From NCBI GenBank assembly GCA_033064195.1, contig JARBJD010000113.1, positions 147,233-211,232 of the forward strand: a stretch of DNA of 64,000 nt. Reading direction: 5' to 3'. This DNA is from Blattamonas nauphoetae (taxonomy: Eukaryota > Preaxostyla > Oxymonadida). Shown here in pieces: positions 33,701-45,500 of this stretch. Each line of letters begins with the position of its first letter. The first letter of the stretch is position 1. The notes beneath the pieces were generated by a model. That model saw nothing but the letters and a program-made list of their open reading frames with translations. It had not been told where the DNA came from and made no database searches. Position numbers and translations under genes: made by a program.

Positions 33701-36700
33701 CCATCAGTGTTGGTGATTCTGCGTTTGGAATTGACTTCGTGGAACTCTCGTTCAGTTCGGTTGCTCTTCCAAGCGAAGCAACCTTCTCACTGACATTGGA
33801 ATCTGTCCACTCTGATGGGACAACACGTCATCAGAAAGTGGTCATTCTCGAAACAGATCAATCAAGAGAACTCACAGAGCATCAAGCTCAACTGTATCCG
33901 TTTGAGACGGAAGCAGAAAAGAAGAAGGGACAACTGAAATACGACACAAAATACAAAGTGGTGAGCTTCAAAAGTGGTGACACAACAATCCATTTTGAAG
34001 ACAGCTCAACTCGAATCCAGACACCGATGGAACCTGCTCGAATTGTCCGTCTCGACAAGCGACAGCTCAACTCAGATCGAACATCGATGATTGTGTGGCT
34101 GAAAGGACGCGCACTCGTCACTCGAACAGGAAAGGTGAGTCTCTCGAATGAATCCTCAAATTGGGAATCATCGTCGGATGTAGTATTAGTTAATAACACT
34201 CTATGCACAGCCGAGTTCGCAGTTGGAAAAGAAGAAACATCGTCATTGATGAAATATGGAAGTTCATACACTCTAAAAGGAATCTGGACAGAATCAAGTG
34301 GATTTCATGTTGAAGATGGAATCACCGTCGTTGTTCCTCTTCCTCCAAAAATCAAACACATAGAATTCATCTTCTCGAACACTCTGCACACAGGCTGTTT
34401 TGTGAAACTGACTGGAACAGATCTGATTGTTGGAGAATCGCTGAAGATAACTCTTAACGATTCGCTCTCCTTCATCGCCACTGTCACTTCACCAACCGAA
34501 GCCAAATCAGCAGAACTGCAAATTGGATGGCAAACGACCCTCCAACACGACACAACTTACGAAATTACATCAATTGAAGCGATGAACGAAGATGATGGAA
34601 AAACACTCTTCGATCCTTCCATCTCCAACACGACTGGGTCTCCTGTCCGTCCATTCGTCATTTATGTCGATTCCGGCTCGTCTTCTGACTCATCGTTGTT
34701 CTGTGGAGATTTCGACAGACCGTGCTCGTCGATTGAGGTTGGATGGAAGATTGTGGAAGGAATTGGGCTTTCGTCTGTGTCGATTTCGATTATTCACAAC
34801 ACGACACTGAAAGAACAAATCAAACTCTTGTCTCAACATGACGTTGTGATCGAATCGGGACCTTCAACTAAACCCGAACTGTTTGTGTCTCCTTCTTCGT
34901 TGTCAGAAATGGAAGGAGAAGGAATGGTTGAAGTTTCTGGAGGTCGCCTGTGGATTCCTCAAGTTGATGTGGTTGTATCAGACTCACCATCACTCATCTT
35001 CATTCGAATGATTGGAGGACAACTGACAATGGAGACATGTTCGCTCACTGGAATGTCATCATCTTCAGCGCCGAATGAGCTCGAAGCAAGGGCTGGTTTG
35101 TGTTTGTGGGAGAGTGGAATTCTGATGTTGGTGAACAGCAAAACCATCATCAAACAGACCGACCTCTCGCACCTCTCACAGGGAGCGATCAACATGAAGG
35201 GAGGCAACCTCACAATCCGCACGTCTTCGTTCGACTCAAACAGTCCTAACTTTTCTTCATCTCCATCTCTTCGCCACAACATCCACTGCTCGGAAGGAGG
35301 AGGGATTGAGGTTGGGAGTCTGAGTGGAGGAGATGGCTCGTCGGACACGCATCCTCATCTGTGGCTGTCATCGTCGGAGTGTTCATTAAGTGGGGAGGAT
35401 GTGAACACGAATGCTCCGTTCTTCATCCCAACACTCTCTTCATCGTCGACCAGCAAGCTGAACAAGACATCACAAACATTCGATTTGCGAATGGAAGGGA
35501 CAACACTGATTCCTTGTTCTCTCTTTTTGGAAGTGTTCGAAAAGCAAAAAGATGGAAAAGAAGGAAAAACGATTCGGATTGGACTTTCTGAAGACTCAAC
35601 AGACTCGTTCAACGAAACTCAGATCGAAATGAGTCTGCCTGTGTCGTCGATGGTGGGATTCGAGAAGCGTCTAGAATGGTGTGGACGTGTTGTTTATGGA
35701 CTGGATGAAACAACAACATCATTTATAATTCAAAAGAATTCGGTGGATCGAGCAGCTCAAGCAGCGAGAGAGAACATGAAATGGTTGATTCCTCTCGTTG
35801 TCTCTCTCGTCTGCCTCCTCATCCTCATCGTCATTGTCGTGATCATCTGCTGGCGACGGAAGCAGAAAAATCAGAAAACAGGAAAAGGGATAAATGCAAA
35901 AGAATTGGATGAGGAAGAAGCGACTGGGATGGAAGTTGACCAGAAAATGGAAGAAACACTTCCAGATAAAAGTATTGACCATCTGATCTCTGTGAAACCG
36001 ACCCAACCACCCAACCATACATCAGATCCAACATTGACATCAGCTCCGACTCAGCATCACTTTTTGGAAGTGTTGGGAGAGTCGGGACAAGTTGAAATGG
36101 TGGATTGGATGAAGGCAGACACGCTTTTCGAAGTTCTGCACCGTCCAGAAAAGAAGAAAGTGATTGACAAGAAAGGATTGAGTCGTCAGATGACAAAAGG
36201 ACTGATTCGAGTTCTGGGCGACTACAAAACGAGTGGAATCACAACGCGCTTCTCTCCTCACTGGGTTCTTCTGACAAACAACGTAGTGCAGCTTCGTTTA
36301 GCGACGATTTCTGAAGGACTAGAGGAAGGAGAACAAGGAACCCAGAATGAAACACAACAAGACAAGAAGAAAGTCAAACAAGAGGAATCTTTTTCGGGGA
36401 AGGCTCTCGGCTGTGAAGGGCGGGACAGTTGAGGGCCAGCGATGGCGAGCACCGGAATTGTGTCGGTCGAATGGAGAGAAGATTGATGTTGAGTCAGCGT
36501 TGGTATTCAGTTTGGGATTGGTTTTGTGGGAGGTGTGGACGGGAGAAGTACCTTGGAAAGAGATGGACGAAGCGAATGCAGCCCGTCAGAACGAGGGAGG
36601 AGTGAAACCTAACATGAAACTGGTGTTGGATGTGGAAGTGCGAACTCTCGTTGATAAATGCCTCTCATTCGACCCGAAAGAACGACCGGCCCTTCAAGAT

Positions 36701-36793
36701 GTCTTGAGTGAGTTGGGTGGGGCAGAATCGGCACCATCTGAACAAGCAGCACTTATTGTCAAGCCAAGTGAACCCCTCGACATCCACTCTTGA
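30790..36793 (+). CDS. Beta-helix and Ig-like-repeat surface receptor with kinase-like tail (one frameshift)
   Basis: The signal peptide (MISLITLLHILYSMDAV) is followed by beta-helix rungs to about 32,390. About six to seven β-sandwich repeats of ~100 residues (about 32,450-34,640) follow, each ending in motifs like YEVVDV or YKVVSF plus a Pro-Ala-Arg linker. A second Pmp-like region (34,660-35,720) precedes a TM helix at 35,780-35,850 (LIPLVVSLVCLLILIVIVVI). The cytoplasmic tail has no kinase N-lobe motifs but ends with RWRAPE, FSLGLVLWEVWTG and a C-lobe, so it is probably a pseudokinase. The long frame ends at TGA 36,430-36,432. The kinase-like C-lobe continues in another frame to TGA 36,791-36,793. 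The shift lies at about 36,385-36,415, near a T5/G4 run, and may be a sequence error. The absence of TAR codons here shows how rarely they are used. Confidence 0.75.
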
Positions 36794-37388
36794 ATCTTAT
36801 CCTCGTTATCGTTGGTTCTCAACCAAACCTTCATTGTCTCATTCACTTCTGTGCAAAACCAGAACAACACGACATCCCCACACTATGAACGCCACACCAC
36901 TCGACACTCTCGACTTCACAATTGACTCGAGAACTGTTTTGTGGTTCTTTGTTTGGATGATTGTGTTAGCTTCCTTCGTTTTTGGTCTATTTCTCATCTC
37001 ACAGCCACCGTCACTGGATGGAGGGTGGTGTCTTCGTTGTGGTTCACCTTCATTCCTCTGTGTTGCTTTCTTCCATTCATTCTTCATCTTGATTTGCCTT
37101 TGCTGCTTCTTCTGTGCCTGTTCTCGTTCTTGGATCTGTTTGATATGACAACTGTCAATGAGGTGCTGCCCTCGCTCCATCTTTCACAAAACTTCACTTC
37201 TGGGGATTTGTCAGCTCATCGTGGTTTTGATCACCGTTTTGAACTCACATCACAACGTTCACGAGTCTGACAATCACTGGGCCTTTTTATTTCTTGTCGA
37301 TTTTGTGAGAAAAGTCGCTACCAAAGAAGCTTGCGCTCAGAGAGGGAAATGTCTCAAAGTAAGGGCGAGATCCTTGTTCATTTCGATA
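36794..37388. other. Intergenic region; possible small two-TM protein
   Basis: About 600 bp between the receptor stop and the kinase gene. An ATG at about 36,885 opens an 87-codon frame with two very hydrophobic stretches (VLWFFVWMIVLASFVFGLFL and ILICLCCFFCACS), ending at TGA at about 37,146. It could be a small membrane protein, but there is no supporting homology. Confidence 0.2.
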
Positions 37389-40300
37389 ATGACGTCTAAA
37401 CTCGACGATGTGACTCCTCCTGGATGTGTGTCCATTTCTTGGTGATTTTCGATCATTTTATTGTGATACTAAATTCTTTTTGGTCTCAGACTCATATCCG
37501 ATTCAGATCAGTTCCGGAGCGTTTGGGCAAGTTCTGAAAGTGACACATGAGCGGAGTGGGGTTGAATATGCGGTGAAGGTGCTGCCGATGCTGAAAGAGG
37601 GGGACAAGGAGCGAGTGTCTCGTGAAGTTGAGATGTTGACACGATTTGCTCATCCTCGAATTGTTGGTCTTCATGAATCGATTGACATGGGGGGCCACCA
37701 AGCGATTGTGATGGAGCTTGGGAGTCGGAGTCTGAAAGATCTGATATTGGAATATGAGCAGAAACATGAATTGATTCCTCTTCCTGTTTGTCTCTTGTGG
37801 TTTTCTGATTGTTTGATATTTGATGGATTATTGTTTTCTCTGATTGTTTTATTGTTGCTGATATGTTTTCAGTTGACGGTGATGATTCTGGCGGACATTT
37901 GCGAGGGACTTTTGTGGATGCACACTCACTCATCGGGATCGACGGCCCATGGGGATCTGAAGCCGGAGAATGTTCTTCTCCGCCCAAACAATCGGGCATT
38001 TCTGTGTATGTTTGATTTGATTCCTGTCAACTGTTGTTTTTTTCGCGTCAGGTGATCTTGGAGGTTCAGCTCCACTGGATGAACAACTGACGTCGACGAT
38101 TGGAGAACTGGGGACATTTGAGTACAACTCACCTGAGCGATTGATGGACAGCAAGGGGATGGCGACACCAGCGAGTGATGTTTGGTCGCTTGGAGTTGTG
38201 GCGTATCGGATGGTGACAGGGAAATCGTTGTTCGACGGATTGCATCTCTTTCAGATGAGTGTGGCACTGCACACATTCGACGAAAGCAAAGTCCCAACGT
38301 CGATTGCTTCGTGTGTGAGAGGAGTTCTTCTGAAGATGTTGGAACCGGTCTGTTCTCCTCTTTCCTCACCGATTCTCTTTCATTTATTTTTGGATTGAAC
38401 TGATTCTTTGAGAATGTGGCGCTCCGAGCAACGACAGCAGCTCTTTTGAAAGGTGGAATTTTGGAGGGAATGCTTGGCCCCGAAACGGCTCTTTCGAAAA
38501 TGAAAACGATTCAGGTTGCGACAGGAGTGTCAGAGCTGAGAGAATTGTCAAGTGATGCGGAAGTGAAAAAGAAAACGATGGAACTATCGATGGAAAAGCA
38601 AACACTGCTTGAGGATACGAAGAAACTGGAAAGTCAACTTCGATCCGTTCAGATGAGGCTGCAACGAACTCGTGATCGAAATCTTGAATTGGAGAAGGAA
38701 GAGGAACTTGAACACCGCCAAAATGTGCTCAGCACTCTCACCTCACCCATCTCGTCCGATGCTGAAGACTCTGTTCTCTCGACGAAACATGAACTGTCTG
38801 ATCTCCATTTTTACCAAAATGAAAAAGGAGCTAGCGGTCAGCGGTCTGATTTTGAAGTTTCTGGAAACACGATCACTCGAAAAGGATCCGACAAGGCGGT
38901 AAAGTGGAGCACAACACTTCTGGAAGAACCGATCTCGGGAGGAGTGGTGTCAGTTGCCATCACCGTTCTGGCGATGCCAACGACGATTGGTTTGTGATGC
39001 TTTTTGTGACGTGTTCAGATTCCGAAGAAGGGCTGATGTTTGGACTCGTTGATGCTCTGTCGCGAACGAATGTCTCCGGCTTTCGTCTTGGCAACTTCCT
39101 TCCAAGTGTGCTCTCTTTTTGCATCACTTTTCTCGTCTCACCAGATTCCGTCGCGCTCGCTCCCAAGTTCGGGAGGCTCTCTGTTTGTCTTCCATCCACC
39201 CTCCAACAACAAATACAAATTTCTCAATGTGGTCGGATGCGTGAAGGAGACCGAGTGGTGTTGGAGGTGAATATGGACGCGAAACCTCGAACAGCTGTGT
39301 TCATCATCAACGGAAATGTGCCGTTCACGTTCGTGTCTGGTCTGCCTCCATCCATCCGATTTGGAGTGTGTCGTTCGTCATCGTCATTTTCGTTCTTTTC
39401 AGTTGTCGATGAAGAACGAGGGAGTTTCGGTTCGATATGATGGAATGAGTTTTCTGAAGCGAGCGACACCACTTCGAAGAGTGAATGAGATCAGATGGTA
39501 TCCCTCCGACCTGCAGGACAGTGAGGACACGTACATGAATGGCATGCGATCGAGTGTTCTGACAGTGGAGACACAGATGCCATCATTTTTCTTCGCAGAT
39601 CCTTCGCACTTCAGAGTGGAAGGCAACAGAATCACTTCAACTTGTCAGGACACGAACGACAAGGATGGGAGGATCGAACGCCCATGGAGCTCCTTCTTCC
39701 TCCCTGAACCCTTTTCAGAAGGGGTAATGGCCCTCTCGTTCACTTATCTTTCTGACCATTGGGAGTCTTCAACTGCTTTCTTCGGACTGATTGATGCCAA
39801 CGAAGCACTTCCCGAAATCGGAAACAACCTTGGAATGATCAAATGTGTGTGTCTTCTTTATCTCCTTATCGCTTATTTGGCCTCATTATGATTCTATTTA
39901 CGTTTTCTCATCATAATCTCATCCGTTGTCAGACTCGATTGCTCTCTCCTCGGATGGTTGCCTGTGTTTCTTGACTGGCGAGGAAAAAACAAAGATCCCT
40001 TTTTCATCTGGTTTTAATACCGGTGAGTCTCTCGTCGTTGAAATCAACATGGACTCGAATCCTCGCACTGCACAGTTCTTCCTCCACAGAAAGCCGGCCA
40101 CTTTTGTTATTGTTGATCTTCCTGAATCCGTTCGAGTTGGAGTGTGGCGTCCTTCCATTTCCGTCTTTCGTCTCTTGCATTCTTCTTGTTTCCTCTTATT
40201 CGTCCATATTCACTTTTGTTTCACATCCGTCTCAGTTCTCTTCAGCGGGCTCTGGAATGCAAGTTCGATTTGATCGAATCACTCATCTGAACAGAGGAAG

Positions 40301-42407
40301 CCCAATCGCAGATCAGATGACAGTGTTTGAATGGCCAGTTGCCACACAACTCCAGGTGACTGAACAGATGAAGGGTTCGGATGAAAATGATGAGGAAGTG
40401 ACGACTGAAGCTGAAGAAAAGATGGAGAAAGACTCACAGGACGAAGACAAAATCGACGACAACGCAGGTGAAGATGAAGAGGGGAGCGAAAAGAGTGATG
40501 AAGACGACGATCAGCCATCTGAAGACAATCTGGACGAAGCCGAAGACGAAGAAGAATCAGATGGATCTTCTGATGAATCTGAAGAAGAGAGTAGTTCCTC
40601 CGAGAGTGACGAAATCAACAAGAATGATGGAGTTCATGTCGAAAAGAAGAAAAGATATCTCCCAGCGATGAAGCTACCTGAACTTCTCTTCACACACAAA
40701 TCACACTTCACCATCCGAAACAACGTGTTGACTCGGACAGAGAAAGGGATAGACAATCAAGGAAGAACAAGACCGAGTACTGTTCTGCTGTCAGATCCAA
40801 TCACGAAGGGCGTCCTCTCTGTCACTTTCATTGTCCTCTCGCTTTCCTATTCCATTCGTGTGTCAGTTCTCTCTTATGACTCTCTAAAGATGATGAAGGC
40901 TTCATCAATCTCGGAATTCTAGATTCTTCTGCGGCTATTCCTCGACTCGGACGAATTTTAGGGAAGAATGTGAAAAGTATGATGTTTAGTTTAATGATCT
41001 CCATCCATTCTCACTCCTCATTTTCAGATTCAATGGGTCTATCGACGTCACAAAGACAACTCCAGGTATTCAGTCTGATCAAACAGAATGAAGATTCTTT
41101 TGACGAGATTTCGAATAGGGATCTCGTTGTGATGGAAGTGAACATGGACTCAAAACCACGAACTGTCCAATTCTTTGTGAACGGGAAGGCTGGGAAGTGT
41201 TATGTGAGTGGGATTCCAGAATCAGTGAGAATTGGTGTTTGTGATCTCTTCATTTCGGTTCTCACTTGTTCAGTTCTCTGCTGGTGTGATGGGATCATCT
41301 CTCCAAATTGCGAGCATCGTCCACTCCACGCAAGCGACACCTCTCGCCGACAAGATGAAGGAGATCAGATGGACTGACAACAAAAAGTCAATTAAAGAAC
41401 GAAAAGGAAACCGTGGCCAACCGTTTCGAAGGGAAAGAGATGGATGGATGCCCGCTCTGCTCTGCAGAAATCCGGACCATTTCAAGATTGAGGGAAATGT
41501 GATTACTCGCACGGCATCCGGCTCCACTGGACTCACCTCACCATTCAGCACAGTGATGTTGGATGGAGTGGTTGTGAAGACGATGAAGTCTGTGACTGTG
41601 ACAATCCTCGCCCTTCCCCAAACTGAAAGTATGCTCCTACTTTTGTGATTCTGTTCAGGTTCGTGTGGAGTTGTCATGGTTGGCTGTCTGAAGGCGGGCA
41701 AAAGTCTTCCTGAATATCGGAAAGGACTCGGATTTCAGAAGAGGGGTTTGCAGATTTTTGTCTCGACGATCTCCCCGCTTGACTTTCCTTGTGTCTTTGC
41801 CCTCTCTCCTTCAGCCTCGTTTGCACTCTGCTCGTTTGATGGAATGATACACCGTTCGACAGAGTGGGCGTCAATATTCAAGCCCTGCCACTCTCCACTC
41901 CGAGTTGGTGACCAAGTGGTGTTGGAGGTGGACACTCGATCTCAACCCGACCACTCTCGCTTCTTTGTGAATGGGAAAGCTGGACAAAACGACAGTAGTG
42001 ATTCTGATAAAAAGCTGATGATCGGAGTCTGCTCTTCTTGATTCTCTCATCATTATCATTCTTGATGCTATCTGATTCAGTTCTCTCTCGCTGGACCTGG
42101 AACTGCGATCCGAATTGATACCGTCACAGGATTTGATGGACGCTCTGAAGATGTCACCGACCTCGCTGGCAAGACGAAGAGGAATGAATCTCCTGACATT
42201 GAGGAAAAATTGAAGTTATCTGAAGTAGCGAAACTGGGTGAAGTAGCGAAACTGGGTGAAGTGGCGAAATTGGGTGAAGCTGTGAAATTGGGTAAAATGA
42301 TGGAATAGCAGGATCTCAGAGAATTATTTGTTCAAAACACTTCGATGATTCTTTGTTAAATTGTGGGAATACTGTGGGAATTAACTTCCCGAAGGGAAAT
42401 CATTTGA
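37389..42407 (+). CDS. NEK-like Ser/Thr kinase with coiled coil and SPRY-type repeats, copy 1
   Basis: Multi-exon gene: exon 1 is 37,389-37,425 (MTSKLDDVTPPG). Introns at 37,426-37,490, 37,786-37,872, 38,006-38,051 and 38,348-38,412 are GT-AG, and more follow. The kinase has GAFGQV, YAVKVLP (ATP lysine), AHGDLKPENVLL (catalytic loop), DLGG in place of DFG, and GTFEYNSPE. It should be an active kinase. A coiled coil follows (about 38,560-38,720), then about five ~190-residue SPRY/B30.2-like repeats with the signatures VVLEVNMD..PRT..FF.NG and SVR.GF. The repeat region contains an acidic Asp/Glu/Ser stretch at about 40,380-40,620. The 3' end has 18-bp repeats, then a TAG (42,306-42,308). Under UAR=Gln it would run to TGA 42,405-42,407. 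The end differs from copy 2 because the duplication truncated it. Confidence 0.7.
42212..42296 (+). repeat. 18-bp minisatellite coding for a KLGEVA hexapeptide repeat
   Basis: Four to five 18-bp units encode (K)LSEVA/KLGEVA/KLGEAV in frame at the C-terminus of kinase copy 1. Copy 2 has a shorter, more diverged version at 47,381-47,460. It probably forms a short charged helix. Confidence 0.75.
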
Positions 42408-42549
42408 TCATATATGACCCAAAAATGATCGATTCTCGGGACGGCAATGTAAAAAATGAAGATTACATATCGATACGCGCTATTTGAACCAATTGTATAG
42501 ATCTGGTGGATTTCTCAAAGTAAGGGCGAGATCCTTGTTCATTTCGATA

Positions 42550-45500
42550 ATGACGTCTAAACTCGACGATGTGACTCCTCCTGGATGTGTGTCCATTTCT
42601 TGGTGATTTTCGATCATTTTATTGTGATACTAAATTCTTTTTGGTCTCAGACTCAAATCCGATTCAGATCAGTTCCGGAGCGTTTGGGCAAGTTCTGAAA
42701 GTGACACATGAGCGGAGTGGGGTTGAATATGCGGTGAAGGTGCTGCCGATGCTGAAAGAGGGGGACAAGGAGCGAGTGTCTCGTGAAGTTGAGATGTTGA
42801 CACGATTTGCTCATCCTCGAATTGTTGGTCTTCATGAATCGATTGACATGGGGGGCCACCAAGCGATTGTGATGGAGCTTGGGAGTCGGAGTCTGAAAGA
42901 TCTGATATTGGAATATGAGCAGAAACATGAATTGATTCCTCTTCCTGTTTGTCTCTTGTGGTTTTCTGATTGTTTGATATTTGATGGATTATTGTTTTCT
43001 CTGATTGTTTTATTGTTGCTGATATGTTTTCAGTTGACGGTGATGATTCTGGCGGACATTTGCGAGGGACTTTTGTGGATGCACACTCACTCATCGGGAT
43101 CGACGGCCCATGGGGATCTGAAGCCGGAGAATGTTCTTCTCCGCCCAAACAATCGGGCATTTCTGTGTATGTTTGATTTGATTCCTGTCAACTGTTGTTT
43201 TTTTCGCGTCAGGTGATCTTGGAGGTTCAGCTCCACTGGATGAACAACTGACGTCGACGATTGGAGAACTGGGGACATTTGAGTACAACTCACCTGAGCG
43301 ATTGATGGACAGCAAGGGGATGGCGACACCAGCGAGTGATGTTTGGTCGCTTGGAGTTGTGGCGTATCGGATGGTGACAGGGAAATCGTTGTTCGACGGA
43401 TTGCATCTCTTTCAGATGAGTGTGGCACTGCACACATTCGACGAAAGCAAAGTCCCAACGTCGATTGCTTCGTGTGTGAGAGGAGTTCTTCTGAAGATGT
43501 TGGAACCGGTCTGTTCTCCTCTTTCCTCACCGATTCTCTTTCATTTATTTTTGGATTGAACTGATTCTTTGAGAATGTGGCGCTCCGAGCAACGACAGCA
43601 GCTCTTTTGAAAGGTGGAATTTTGGAGGGAATGCTTGGCCCCGAAACGGCTCTTTCGAAAATGAAAACGATTCAGGTTGCGACAGGAGTGTCAGAGCTGA
43701 GAGAATTGTCAAGTGATGCGGAAGTGAAAAAGAAAACGATGGAACTATCGATGGAAAAGCAAACACTGCTTGAGGATACGAAGAAACTGGAAAGTCAACT
43801 TCGATCCGTTCAGATGAGGCTGCAACGAACTCGTGATCGAAATCTTGAATTGGAGAAGGAAGAGGAACTTGAACACCGCCAAAATGTGCTCAGCACTCTC
43901 ACCTCACCCATCTCGTCCGATGCTGAAGACTCTGTTCTCTCGACGAAACATGAACTGTCTGATCTCCATTTTTACCAAAATGAAAAAGGAGCTAGCGGTC
44001 AGCGGTCTGATTTTGAAGTTTCTGGAAACACGATCACTCGAAAAGGATCCGACAAGGCGGTAAAGTGGAGCACAACACTTCTGGAAGAACCGATCTCGGG
44101 AGGAGTGGTGTCAGTTGCCATCACCGTTCTGGCGATGCCAACGACGATTGGTTTGTGATGCTTTTTGTGACGTGTTCAGATTCCGAAGAAGGGCTGATGT
44201 TTGGACTCGTTGATGCTCTGTCGCGAACGAATGTCTCCGGCTTTCGTCTTGGCAACTTCCTTCCAAGTGTGCTCTCTTTTTTGCATCACTTTTCTCGTCT
44301 CACCAGATTCCGTCGCGCTCGCTCCCAAGTTCGGGAGGCTCTCTGTTTGTCTTCCATCCACCCTCCAACAACAAATACAAATTTCTCAATGTGGTCGGAT
44401 GCGTGAAGGAGACCGAGTGGTGTTGGAGGTGAATATGGACGCGAAACCTCGAACAGCTGTGTTCATCATCAACGGAAATGTGCCGTTCACGTTCGTGTCT
44501 GGTCTGCCTCCATCCATCCGATTTGGAGTGTGTCGTTCGTCATCGTCATTTTCGTTCTTTTCAGTTGTCGATGAAGAACGAGGGAGTTTCGGTTCGATAT
44601 GATGGAATGAGTTTTCTGAAGCGAGCGACACCACTTCGAAGAGTGAATGAGATCAGATGGTATCCCTCCGACCTGCAGGACAGTGAGGACACGTACATGA
44701 ATGGCATGCGATCGAGTGTTCTGACAGTGGAGACACAGATGCCATCATTTTTCTTCGCAGATCCTTCGCACTTCAGAGTGGAAGGCAACAGAATCACTTC
44801 AACTTGTCAGGACACGAACGACAAGGATGGGAGGATCGAACGCCCATGGAGCTCCTTCTTCCTCCCTGAACCCTTTTCAGAAGGGGTAATGGCCCTCTCG
44901 TTCACTTGTCTCGCAAATTGTGGAGCAACCAACTTTCTCTTCGGTCTGATCGACGGAACGGAGCCGATTCCAGAAGATGGACACACAATCGGATCAATTA
45001 AAAGTGTGTCTTATTCATCTCTTTTCTGATGATTCATCTCCTCCGCCTCTCTCTCTCAGATTCGATTGCTCTCTCGCCGTCTGGGAAGTTGTATTTCATG
45101 ACAACAACTGGACCAAACACATTCAACTTAGCTTCTAGATTGAAGAGCGTTGAGTCTCTCGTCGTTGAAATCAACCTGGATTCGAATCCGCGCACTGCAC
45201 AGTTTTTCGTCAACGGAAAGTTCACTGATGCTGTAGTGGTTGATCTTCCTGAATCCGTTCGAGTTGGAGTGTGTTGCCCTTCCCTTTCCGTCTTTCGTCT
45301 CTTGCATTCTTCTCGTTTCCTCCCATTCGTCCACATTCACTTTTGTTTCACATCCGTCTCAGTTCTCTTCGACGGGCTCTGGAATGCAAGTTCGATTTGA
45401 TCGAATCACTCATCTGAACAGAGGAAGCCCAATCGCAGATCAGATGAAAGTGTTTGAATGGCCATCCACCGATACACTCAAAATGACAGAGTCGGAGGTG

